Source of the DNA: Herbidospora mongoliensis
GTDB taxonomy: Bacteria; Actinomycetota; Actinomycetes; Streptosporangiales; Streptosporangiaceae
Length of the DNA stretch: 64,000 nucleotides
Assembly (NCBI RefSeq): GCF_001570545.1
Contig: NZ_BBXD01000026.1
Coordinates: forward strand, 1 to 64,000
Direction of reading: 5' to 3'
A program made the translations under genes and the position numbers. The notes below the pieces were generated by a model. That model was not told where the DNA came from. It ran no database searches and saw only the letters and a program-made list of their open reading frames with translations. Shown here piece after piece: positions 36,592 to 45,309 of this stretch; position 1 is the first letter of the stretch; each line of letters begins with the position of its first letter.

Positions 36592-37095
36592 TTGGAATGC
36601 GGCAGGCGAACTGCGCTGGTGCTGCAGCGCTGCGGGATCGGCGAAGAGTTGTCCGCGGACGGCAAGAAGGTCACACACGTTGTGTGGACCGATATGACGA
36701 CGAATCCGATCCGGAGGAATTGGACCAGCCAGTTCGCCACCTGGTTTCCCGACCTCACCAGCTTCTACCAAGTCGGGTCCGGAGCTGTGCACAGCGTGCC
36801 GTGGCACCTAGAAGAGGTCCTCGCGCTCGACGCCCGGAGCGTGTCGGGAACGAGCGTGCGCATTAATCCGATGAGCATGGGCGGCGCAGTCGATGTCGCG
36901 TTGGCCGGGTGCGGGAAGGCGATCGAGACGTTCGGCGCCTTCTGGGGCATGGACGTAGAGGACTTGATGGTGAAGAACGCGACGCGGCGCCGGGCATGTG
37001 TTGTCTACATGGAGAACTACGAGAAGGCACTTCAAGAAGTGCGCACCGCTCGCGAGGTCACCGGTCGGGGGAGCGTGGAGCGGACACAGGGTTAG
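36592..37095 (+). pseudogene. Unknown protein, probably N-terminally truncated
   Basis: The open frame of 167 codons begins with TTG right at the end of the second 17-bp repeat. It reads THVVWTDMTTNPIRRNW, then WFPDLTSFYQVGSGAVHSVP, then INPMSMGGAVDVALAGCGKA. The composition is that of a real protein, but the start and any N-terminal domain appear to have been removed. No family is recognised. It may be a leftover from the island that carries the defence operon. Confidence 0.45.
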
Positions 37096-37204
37096 ACCGG
37101 CTCGCCAAGAAACACAGGCAACTCTCGCTCAGCAAGGTCTGCTCTGCCGGCCTGCGAGGCGCAGTCTCTCTGCCGATCACTCGACGAGGCCGAGCAGGGT
37201 CGTC

Positions 37205-38398
37205 TCACCGTTCATCAGGGAAAGGCTCCCCGATCGGCCACGGGTCTGTAAGGCCGAACCACTCCGTCGGCGTCTGCGCAGAATCGGTGAAATGGATTGC
37301 ACCGCGGGCGTCGGACGTCGATCGCCGCCACATCGGGAGTGCGGGCACAGGATGCTCGGGGTCCGGGTGCTCCCAGATGGTGTGCTGCTTAGTGCCCACG
37401 GAGCCGGGATGCAGGTGCTTGACAACGAGCACCGCTGACACATGGCGGTGGTCCCAATGACCCCTAAACCAGTAGCCGTCGGGCTCGCGGACGAATGCCT
37501 CCACACGGGTCTCGCCGTCAAGGCCAGGGCCGATCAGCATGGCCTCGGTACCGTACAGGGCGTTCTCCACATCGTGGTCATCCCTGGTCATGCTGCTGGA
37601 CGCCACAGCGACAACGTAGGGAGCAGCGAGCCGCCCATATGCGGAACCCTTGTCGCTCAGCGCGTTCTTGATCCCCTCCTTGTCCTGCACCACGAAGGCC
37701 CCTCCGCCACCGTAGATTCCAATCGGTCTCACGCCCTCTTTCCCTCGCCTCTCGGGCGGCTTCGGGAGCGCGTGGAACTGGATCCGCCATCCGCTGGCCT
37801 CGTAGGGCATGCCTGGGAAGTCGCGGCGGCTGTTCGCGTCACCATAGACGTCCGGGTCCAGCTCCCTTAGCCACCTCTCTAATTTGGAGCGCAGCGGGCG
37901 GGCACTAAGCGGGCCACCTCCCTGCTTCTCCACGTCGATCCACAGGTAGAAGTTGGGGCTGTCGATCTTGCCGAGCGACGCGTAGACAGTGTTGACCCTT
38001 GCGGCCGCGCCCACCTCGACATCGCTTGGGGACGCTGATCGAGCTTCGAAGTAGACCGCATTGCCATCCTTCTCCGCGAGGAAATCCGGTCGGCGACTGG
38101 TCCCGTCGACTTCCGGGTGGCAAGTCACGTCGTAGCCCATCCGAAGGAGGCTCTCGTGCAGGTACAGCTCGAAGAAAGCCCCATGGAACTGTCGGTTGTC
38201 CCTAGAACGCAGCCGACCCCTGACGTCCGCTTGGGCGTCTGGACAGAGCCGAGAGAACCAATTCTCGATCAGGTCCCGGATCTGGTCCCAGAAGGGGCCT
38301 GCCACGCGATCGTAAAACTGGAAATGGCTCTCACCAGGCCGCGCCGGAGACGGGTCGGTCCGCTCAACCGCCGAGAAGATGTTCACGTCGATCATCAC
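37205..38398 (-). CDS. Putative PD-(D/E)XK-fold protein beside the defence operon
   Basis: The protein has 397 residues; GTG at 38398 is followed directly by ATG at 38395. A nuclease-like core stands at about 70-125: helix FHGAFFELYLHESLLRMGY, then RRPDFLAEKDGNAVYFEARS. The Glu in the helix, the Asp in PDF and the Glu in YFEARS fit the restriction-endonuclease fold, but the usual Lys is Arg, so activity is uncertain. The C-terminal half is unassigned. It shares strand and island with the DISARM-like operon yet is 0.9 kb upstream. Confidence 0.6.
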   Translation of the reverse strand: MMIDVNIFSAVERTDPSPARPGESHFQFYDRVAGPFWDQIRDLIENWFSRLCPDAQADVRGRLRSRDNRQFHGAFFELYLHESLLRMGYDVTCHPEVDGTSRRPDFLAEKDGNAVYFEARSASPSDVEVGAAARVNTVYASLGKIDSPNFYLWIDVEKQGGGPLSARPLRSKLERWLRELDPDVYGDANSRRDFPGMPYEASGWRIQFHALPKPPERRGKEGVRPIGIYGGGGAFVVQDKEGIKNALSDKGSAYGRLAAPYVVAVASSSMTRDDHDVENALYGTEAMLIGPGLDGETRVEAFVREPDGYWFRGHWDHRHVSAVLVVKHLHPGSVGTKQHTIWEHPDPEHPVPALPMWRRSTSDARGAIHFTDSAQTPTEWFGLTDPWPIGEPFPDER

Positions 38399-38931
38399 AC
38401 CCGGTCTGCCGGTTCCGGAGCAAGGCGGATTACCGCCAGCAGAGGATTTGCGACCAAATGGGCTCTTTCAGCCTCAATTGCCCTGACCACAGGGTCACTG
38501 CTGAGCCTGCTCGCGATCACGTCTGGCAACGTCGCGCTGTTCATCACCAGCAGCGTGATCGCAGGCGCCGGGCTCGGCTTGGCCTTCCTCGGCGGCGTGC
38601 GCGCCGTCAGTGAAGCCGCACGCGCACGCGAACGGGCCGGTGTGATGGCCGTCTTCTACTTGGCCTTCTCAATCTCCATCGTTGCTGCCGGCCTCGCCCA
38701 GACCTACTACGACGCCGACGACGTTGCCCTCGCTTTCTGCACGGCAATCGCCGTTCTGTCCATGATCGGCGCCTCGGCCAGCCTGCCCCCGGCGGCAATC
38801 CGGCCTCCACTCTTGATAGGCCGCTCTGACAGGCTGGCGCTGGATATGCCGTTCGTCGGCCTTGAGCTGGAGTCCCCATCAGATTTATGCACTCATGGGG
38901 CCAGCGATGATTGTGTGGCTAGTCTGGCTCG
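38399..38931 (+). pseudogene. Major facilitator transporter, C-terminal fragment
   Basis: From about 38435 the plus frame encodes hydrophobic helices typical of the last four membrane passes of an MFS transporter (SLLSLLAITSGNVALFITSS, GAGLGLAFLGGVRAVSEAA, VMAVFYLAFSISIVAAGLAQ, FCTAIAVLSMIGASASL). The front two thirds are missing, and the frame upstream belongs to the opposite-strand gene. Not functional. Confidence 0.7.
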
Positions 38932-39567
38932 ATGACCGATCAAACGATCTCTCCGAACGACCGGGAGACGGCACTTGATCTGGACGCCATTGTTGCTTCG
39001 GGATGGGCTGTTCCCGAGTCGTTTTCGGGAGATGAGTTCGCTCGCGCCAAGGCATTTTGGCTTGAACGTCGGGCCGCAGATGCCGAGCTACTGCGGGTTC
39101 GTGCCAAGGCATCCACTCTCGTAGAGTCCTGGACCGGATGTGTCCCGCGCGATGTCGGCTCCCTCGGTATCCAGCTCAACCTGGAAAGCAGTGATCTCGA
39201 CCTCGGGATCGGCTACCCGGTTGCAGGCCGGGACGGTCTTATGGCGGCGCTCGCCCCACATGTGGTCTTCAAGGACGAGCGCCGGACCCGCTTCGACACC
39301 ACCCGGCTGGTGTTCGCCTTCACCCTCGACGGCATCGAGATCGACCTATCCGCGCTGACGGAGGAGGACTTCGCCGTCGCGTGCCGCATGCTGAACCAGA
39401 TCGACAGCGAGATGACCGAAGCCGAGCGGATCGCCCACACCTGGGTCAAGTACCAGCTACGCCGGGCGGGCAGGGCAGAGGACTATGCGAGCTGGAAGCT
39501 CGTCACCTACGCCCGCTTCTGCCCTGAGTTCAAGTGGGTGCCGATCGCCGAGCCAACCGTGGGCTAG
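38932..39567 (+). CDS. Nucleotidyltransferase-fold protein
   Basis: The protein has 211 residues, ATG at 38932. The nucleotidyltransferase signature is SLGIQLNLESSDLDLGIGYP, with the paired acids in DLDLG, and a third acid in IEIDLSAL about 55 residues later. No Shine-Dalgarno is seen; TAGTCT lies about 10 bases upstream, so a leaderless transcript is possible. It converges with the radical SAM gene and ends 4 bases into it. Small enzymes of this fold transfer nucleotides to sugars, antibiotics or proteins, so it may activate or inactivate the cluster product. Confidence 0.65.
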   Translation: MTDQTISPNDRETALDLDAIVASGWAVPESFSGDEFARAKAFWLERRAADAELLRVRAKASTLVESWTGCVPRDVGSLGIQLNLESSDLDLGIGYPVAGRDGLMAALAPHVVFKDERRTRFDTTRLVFAFTLDGIEIDLSALTEEDFAVACRMLNQIDSEMTEAERIAHTWVKYQLRRAGRAEDYASWKLVTYARFCPEFKWVPIAEPTVG

Positions 39568-41588
39568 GTTCCACACGGATCGGCGGCGTTGATCAGCTCC
39601 CACGTCGTGTCGGACGCCCACCGGCTGGACTCGTGGACGAGCCGATCAGCGGCTTGCGACGGGAGCGCCGTCACCACGTCCGGCAGTGTGGAGTCCATGC
39701 GCTGCCGGAGGTCGGCCAACCGTTCGTCGAGCATGGCGTCCAGCCCAGCGGTGAGCAGCGGGCGCTGCGAGAGGTCGGTGTTTCGGCCGATGAGGTCGAT
39801 CATGCCGGTGAGGACCGCGAACGCGGCTTCCTTGATGACGGCCCTGGCTATACGGACCTGTCGTCGCGGCTCTCCATCGAGGATCTTCTCCAGGCTCTTC
39901 AGGGTGTAGTCCAGGGCGAAATTGCGGTCCACCCACAGTTGCGCCCGATGGGAACATTCGCCGATGCGCCAGTCGGCGAACTCCGCGTCGACCCGGCCCA
40001 TGGATGGGCGGACCGCTCGGGTCAGCCCGGCGGCCTCGGCCTTGCGGGTGTAGGAGGCGCCGATCAGGCACTCCATCGACACGAGCATGTAGGAGATGCC
40101 GGAGTAGAAGGGCTTGGCGGTGCTGTGCTCGGCAACGAAGGCCGGGTCGACGACACCGTCGACGATCTGCTCAGCGCTCAGGTGCGGGAGCGGGCGTAGT
40201 AACAGGTCAGTTCGTCCCTGAAAAGCGTGTGTCGCCCGCAGCTCCTCTTCGGTCATCAGGTGATCGAAGGTGATGTACGTGTAGCGGGTCGGGATGCCGA
40301 GCGCCGACAGGGTGCGGATGGCCAGCGCGTTCTGTTCCGCGGTGGTCTCCTTGTGGAAGCGCTCCAGAATCGAGGTGACGCCGGACTCCACTCCGAACAG
40401 GCAGCGGCGCAGCCCGTTGCGGACCAGGGTCCGCCACATCGAGGCGCGTTCCACATGCCAGGCGCGGTTGTGGCGAGGATCGGTGACTTGATCGATGCGG
40501 CATGACGTCTCCCATCGGAAACCGGCTTTGGCCAGTTCGGTGGCGATGGCCAGGATGCGCGGGACGGCGTTCTCGTCGCGCCCGATGGCCTCCTCGTCGA
40601 CCAGGTAGAGAGTGCGGGAGATCTCTGGGTGACGCGCGAATTCCTCGTTCAGGGCTCCGAGCATCCAGGGCAGGTCCTCGGGTGCCCCTCCCGCCCATAC
40701 GCCTTTGTGGCCACGTGGGCAGAAGGAGCACGTGCTCGTGCATCCACGTGTCGTCTCCAGTTGCGCCACTCCCTGGTGGGCGAAGGTGGCTTGAAGCAGA
40801 TCCAGTTCGGGGAAGAAATCTTGGGCGTCACGGTTGGGGACGGTGGGGGTCCGGCGGCGACCGATGGCCACTGCGCCGCCTCGGGGCGCGCCGACGAAGC
40901 CGATGCCGTGGATCTGGTCGCGGGCCAGGTCGCCGTGCCAGTGGGCGATGACGTCGCGGATGGTCGGTTCCCCGGCGCCGCGCGCGATGAGCAGCCGAGG
41001 GTAGCGCTCTAGGAGCAGGGCCTCGTTGCGGGCGGTCAGGCTGCCGCCGGCCAGGATCAGCGGCACCTTGTCCTGGACTTCGTCCAGCAGGTGGGTCATC
41101 AGGTCGTACTGGCCGAAGGTGGCCGAGACACCGAGGACATCCGGCTGCTGGACGCTGACGGCGGTGAGGATGTCCTCCAGGGTGACGCCGAGCTGCATGT
41201 CCATCAGGTCGACGTGGCCTGACAGGGTGGAACGGGCGGCGCGGGCCAGATCGGAGATGGCCAGCGGGAAGCGCGGCAGCGGGAAGTACTCAGGCCGGTA
41301 CAGCGCGGCGAGCAGTATGCGTGGCCGGGTCAGCCGGTTGACGGCGTCCGGGGTCATGTCGGCGTGGCTGATCCAGTCGCCGGGCCTGTGCAGCTGCAGG
41401 TTCTCCGCGCTCCAGGCGGGCCAGGCACGAGTCTCGTGCGGCTGCCCGGACAGGTCGGCCAGCAGCCACTGGCCGGGCTGGTCGGTCCTCATGGCAAGAA
41501 GCCGCCGCTCCAGCGTGCCGGTGAGGACGACGTCTTGGGCGGGCACGATGCCGGTCACCGCCCTCCGAAGGGCGTTGGGCTGGCTACG
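39564..41588 (-). pseudogene. B12-binding-type radical SAM enzyme, main part (split by IS21)
   Basis: The ORF from the GTG at 41558 has 664 residues, and ten more in-frame codons continue up to the IS21 target site. An N-terminal cobalamin-binding-like domain (PRILLAALYRPEYFPLPRFP, then PLILAGGSLTARNEALL) is followed by the radical SAM cluster motif CTSTCSFC at about residue 265. The C-terminal 250 residues are helical and unassigned. Such enzymes methylate or rearrange unactivated carbons. The first 35 codons lie beyond the IS21 element (44306-44410). Removing the element and one 6-bp duplication restores one open frame of about 709 codons. The body may still be translated from GTG 41558, but its normal start is gone. 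Confidence 0.85.
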
Positions 41589-41594
41589 CGGGAT
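41589..41594. repeat. Target-site duplication CGGGAT, left copy
   Basis: CGGGAT at 41589-41594 is repeated at 44306-44311, just outside the inverted ends of the IS21 element. Six bases is within the IS21 range. The copies also fit the codon frame of the interrupted gene. Confidence 0.85.
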
Positions 41595-41754
41595 TGGCTA
41601 TGACAGTTCGAAATGGCTCCACCTTGACGGCTTGAAGTGGCCCCACCTGAGCACGGCGTCAATCTGGTGGGCCAGGATGTCGGCTTGAATTGGCCCCACC
41701 CTTCTTCGCACGATGCGACGCTCCTTGTGCTAGGCCGCATCAAGGAGGTTCGCG

Positions 41755-43401
41755 GTGGCGCTCACCAAGGCCGAACTATTCGAGCAGATCCGCCGTGACT
41801 CCTGGCGTGAGGGCCTGTCGGTCCGGGCGCTGGCCCGTAAGTACGGTGTGCACCGGCGCCTGGTACGTGAGGCGCTGACCCGCGCGGAGCCCACCCCGAG
41901 AAGGACTCCCCAGCGGCGGTCGGCACAGCTGGAGCCCTTCAAGAAAGTCATCGACGAGTGGTTGCGCGCCGACCTGGACGCGCCACGCAAGCAGCGGCAC
42001 ACCTCAACGCGGATCCATCGCCGACTGGTGGACGAACAGGGCATGGGCGAGGTGTCCTACTCAGCGGTGCGTGACTACGTGGCCCGGCGCAAGCCCGAGA
42101 TCTGGATCGAAGAAGGGCGTGGTCCGGCTCAGGTATTCATCCCCCAGCATCATCCGCCCGGCCGGGAGGCCGAGGTCGATTTCGGGGAGCTATGGGTCCG
42201 GCTGGCCGGGGTCATGACCGTGTGTTACCTATTCGCCTACCGCATGTCGTATTCGGGCAAGGCGGTGCACAAAGTGTTCGCCACCTGCGGCCAGGAAGCG
42301 TTCCTGGAAGGACACGTGCATGCCTTCACCACCCTGGGCGGCATCCCCACCGGTCACATCCGCTACGACAACCTGACCTCAGCGGTGAGCCGACTACTCT
42401 TCCACGGCCGGGCCAGGGTCGAAAACCCCCGCTGGCTGCTGTTTCGCTCCCACCACCAGTTCGAGGCGTTCTACTGCCAACGCGGCATCGACGGCGCGCA
42501 TGAGAAGGGCGGCGTCGAAGGTCAGATCGGCTACTTTCGCCGCAACTACCTGGTGCCCGTTCCCGAGGTCGACTCGCTGGCGGAACTGAACGCCCGCATC
42601 GCCCTGGCCGAGCAGGCCGAGGACGCCCGGCGGATCGGCGCCCGAATCCGCACCATCGGCCAGGACTTCGCCAGCGAGGCGCCGCTCCTGCGGCCGCTGC
42701 CCGCGGATCGGTTCGAGATCGGGTTGCGGCTCAGTCCGCGGGTTGACCGCTACAGCCAAATCACCGTCCGCTGTTGCCGATACTCGGTTCCGGTCCATCT
42801 CATCGGCCAGCAGGTGAGAGTCGTGCTGCGAGCTTCTGAGCTGGTCATCTACGACCGGCATCAGGAGGTCGCCCGCTATGAGCGGCAGACCGCCAAAGGC
42901 GGCGAAACCCTCGTGCTGGACCACTACCTGGAGGCGTTGATGCGCAAGCCCGGAGCCATGAGCGGATCGACGGCGCTGCAACAAGCCCGAGCCAGCGGCG
43001 CTTTCACCGACGCCCATGAAGCGCTGTGGTCAGCAGCGCGCCGCGCGCTGGGTGAGCCCGCCGCGACCCGCGCCCTGATCGAGGTGTTACTGCTGCACCG
43101 ACACATGGACGACGGCGACGTGGTGGCCGGGATCCGTGCGGCGCTGTCGGTCGGCGCCTTCGCGGTCGACATCGTCGCGGTCGAGGCCCGCAAAGCCGCC
43201 GACGCCCGCAGCGCCGGCCTTGCCTACGACCTGACCTCGACTCCCGCCGTCACCGTGGTGCCTGCCGAGACCGCTCAGGTCACCAGCTTGACCCTGCGCA
43301 GGCTGGCCGACCTGCCCGCCGATTCCCGCCCGCTTCCCACTGTCGACGCCTACGACCAGCTGTTACGTCATCGGCCGCAAACCAAGGAGAGCGCGTCATG
43401 A
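41755..43401 (+). CDS. istA: IS21 transposase IstA
   Basis: The protein has 548 residues, GTG at 41755 with AGGAGG upstream. An N-terminal helix-turn-helix (GLSVRALARKYGVHRRLVRE), an rve catalytic core with Asp in AEVDFGELWV and Asp in HIRYDNLTSAV and Glu in GAHEKGGVEGQIGYFRR, and a long C-terminal domain for IstB contact are seen. The stop overlaps istB by 4 bases. Confidence 0.93.
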   Translation: MALTKAELFEQIRRDSWREGLSVRALARKYGVHRRLVREALTRAEPTPRRTPQRRSAQLEPFKKVIDEWLRADLDAPRKQRHTSTRIHRRLVDEQGMGEVSYSAVRDYVARRKPEIWIEEGRGPAQVFIPQHHPPGREAEVDFGELWVRLAGVMTVCYLFAYRMSYSGKAVHKVFATCGQEAFLEGHVHAFTTLGGIPTGHIRYDNLTSAVSRLLFHGRARVENPRWLLFRSHHQFEAFYCQRGIDGAHEKGGVEGQIGYFRRNYLVPVPEVDSLAELNARIALAEQAEDARRIGARIRTIGQDFASEAPLLRPLPADRFEIGLRLSPRVDRYSQITVRCCRYSVPVHLIGQQVRVVLRASELVIYDRHQEVARYERQTAKGGETLVLDHYLEALMRKPGAMSGSTALQQARASGAFTDAHEALWSAARRALGEPAATRALIEVLLLHRHMDDGDVVAGIRAALSVGAFAVDIVAVEARKAADARSAGLAYDLTSTPAVTVVPAETAQVTSLTLRRLADLPADSRPLPTVDAYDQLLRHRPQTKESAS

Positions 43402-44180
43402 CCCGAGCCCGAGGCATCACCGAACAGGCCGCCGACGCGGCTGTCGACACTGCCTGCCGGATGCTGCGCCTGCCCACCATCCGTGCTCAGTTCAACGAGT
43501 TGGCCGACCGAGCCGAACGTGACCAGCTCACCTATCGCGGTTTCCTTGCCGAACTGTTCATGGCCGAATGCGAGGAACGCGACCGAAGGCGAGCCGACCG
43601 GCGCATCCGCGCCGCCAACTTCCCTCGCTCCAAGTGGCTGAGCGACTTCGACTACGACGCCAACTCCAGCGTTCAGGCTGCCGTGATCAACACGCTCGCG
43701 ACCTGCGAATGGGTCAAGAAAGGCGCCCCGTTGTGCTTGATCGGAGATTCGGGCACCGGCAAGTCCCACCTGCTCATCGGGTTGGGCTCCGCAGCCGCGA
43801 TGGCCGGCCACCGGGTCCGTTACGTGCTGGCCTCCAAACTCGCCAACGAACTTGTCGAAGCCGCCGACGACCGCCAGTTGACCAAGACCATCGCGCGCTA
43901 TGGCCGCGTCGACCTGCTCTGCATCGACGAACTCGGCTACATGGAACTCGACCGGCGCGGCGCTGAACTGCTGTTCCAGGTGCTGACCGAACGTGAGGAG
44001 AAAAGTAGCGTCGCGATCGCGTCCAATGAGAGCTTCTCCGGCTGGACCAAGACCTTCACCGACCCCCGGCTTTGCGCCGCGATCGTTGATCGGCTCACCT
44101 TCGGCGGCAACATCATCGAGACGGGCACCCAGTCTTACCGACTCGCACACACCAGAGCCCAGCAAGACAAACAAGCTTGA
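43398..44180 (+). CDS. istB: IS21 helper ATPase IstB
   Basis: The protein has 260 residues. Walker A GDSGTGKSHLL and Walker B LLCIDELGYM belong to the DnaA-like AAA+ class, with the N-terminal helical IstB domain (TYRGFLAELFMAECEERDRR). It selects target DNA and assembles the transposase complex. It is translationally coupled to istA. Confidence 0.93.
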   Translation: MTRARGITEQAADAAVDTACRMLRLPTIRAQFNELADRAERDQLTYRGFLAELFMAECEERDRRRADRRIRAANFPRSKWLSDFDYDANSSVQAAVINTLATCEWVKKGAPLCLIGDSGTGKSHLLIGLGSAAAMAGHRVRYVLASKLANELVEAADDRQLTKTIARYGRVDLLCIDELGYMELDRRGAELLFQVLTEREEKSSVAIASNESFSGWTKTFTDPRLCAAIVDRLTFGGNIIETGTQSYRLAHTRAQQDKQA

Positions 44181-44305
44181 GCTCCGAACGCGGCTGCAAG
44201 GCGCCGAGAGTGGGGCCACTTCAAGCCGTCACGATTACTCGTGAAGATCGGCAACTGGGCCCACTCCAAACCGTCAGATGGGGCCAAATGAAACCGTCCT
44301 AGCCA

Positions 44306-44410
44306 CGGGATCGCGGCCAGGGCTTGGCGCTGGTCGGTGCTTAGTGAAGTGAGTCGGCCGATGGCGTCCAGGAGTAGTTCGTGGCTTGCATCGGCGCCGA
44401 TGGTGAGCAT
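44306..44410 (-). pseudogene. First 35 codons of the radical SAM gene, cut off by IS21
   Basis: From the ATG at 44410 (GGAGGT 4 bases upstream on the minus strand) the frame reads MLTIGADASHELLLDAIGRL, then STDQRQALAAIP, and stops being native at 44306, the edge of the IS21 duplication. It joins in frame to 41588. It lies 80 bases beyond the stop of the endonuclease-fold gene, so the radical SAM gene was the next gene in the operon. Confidence 0.85.
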
Positions 44411-44490
44411 ACGGACCTCCGCACGAAAAGAAGGGATGACGGCATGGCCCTGCGGCGTCGAGGACGCCGGGGCTATGGGGGAGTCGAGAG

Positions 44491-45309
44491 TTAGGTGGGA
44501 ATGCTGATGACGGCCGTCATAGCCGCGTGGTCGCTGAGGCCCGAGGTGCGGGGCTGGTGGAGGTAGCCGCAGTCGAGCGCCGCGCTGATGGGTGAGCAGA
44601 AGATGTGGTCGAAGCGGTAGCCGTCGCCGCTGCGCCGCCCGTACCAGGAGTGATCGACCGTGTCAGGGTGGAGGTGCCGGAAGGCGTCGCCGTACCCGGC
44701 GGCGGTGAAGGCGGTGTAGAAGTCGTACTCCCAGGCGCCGAACACCTTGTGGTGGGGCTGGTGGCCCGGTTCCAGGACGTTGAGGTCGCCGGCGATGACG
44801 ATCGGGCCGGTCACGGCGAGGTCGTCCGCCATCCTCGGCAGATGCGCTGTCACCGCTGCTTGGAAGGCGCGCTTGTCTTGGTTGCGGCGGGCTTGGGGGC
44901 CGCGGGAGGGCACGTACAGCCCGACCACGCCGATGGTGTGATCTCCGTCCAGGTGGAGACGGACGGCCGCGCAGCGATGCGGAAGATGTACCAGCTGGAT
45001 CCCGGGGACAGGTTCCTGCTTGCCGATGCGTGAGGCGACAAGGGTCAGGTAATCCGGGCCGCCGTCGGTCACATGAACGGTGAACCCGTGCTCGCCCAAG
45101 GCTTGGGTGATGGCGTGTCCGCCCGGGGCGACCTCGGTCAGCACGATCACGTCAGTGTCCTGCTCGGCCAGCCAGTCGGCCTGCCGCCGGGAGCGGGCGG
45201 GGTTGGCGTGCTGGACGTTGAGGGTCAGCATCCGTACCAGGCCGGGTCGTGTCTCGTGCTCGGCACCGGGCAGGAGGCTGAGCTGCTGGCGGTCCTCGGC
45301 GCTGGACAT
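44491..45309 (-). CDS. Endonuclease/exonuclease/phosphatase-fold hydrolase
   Basis: The protein has 272 residues, ATG at 45309 with GAGG 6 bases upstream. Family motifs: TLNVQHAN with the metal-binding Asn, VIVLTEVAPGGH with the catalytic Glu, IVIAGDLNVLEPGHQ, YRFDHIFCS and the final SDHAAMTAV. It would hydrolyse a phosphoester, for example a phosphorylated pathway intermediate or a lipid. It follows the aldo/keto reductase in the operon. Confidence 0.85.
   Translation of the reverse strand: MSSAEDRQQLSLLPGAEHETRPGLVRMLTLNVQHANPARSRRQADWLAEQDTDVIVLTEVAPGGHAITQALGEHGFTVHVTDGGPDYLTLVASRIGKQEPVPGIQLVHLPHRCAAVRLHLDGDHTIGVVGLYVPSRGPQARRNQDKRAFQAAVTAHLPRMADDLAVTGPIVIAGDLNVLEPGHQPHHKVFGAWEYDFYTAFTAAGYGDAFRHLHPDTVDHSWYGRRSGDGYRFDHIFCSPISAALDCGYLHQPRTSGLSDHAAMTAVISIPT

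Larger units (their letters stand above)
41595..44305 (+). mobile_element. IS21-family element, complete
   Basis: The ends TGGCTAtGACaGTT (41595) and its counterpart read from 44305 (TGGCTAgGACgGTT) are inverted. Each is followed by further inverted blocks (TGACGG, TTGAAGTGGCCCCA types), the multiple transposase sites typical of IS21. It carries istA and istB, overlapping by 4 bases, and is flanked by the 6-bp duplication. It appears recent and intact. Confidence 0.9.
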
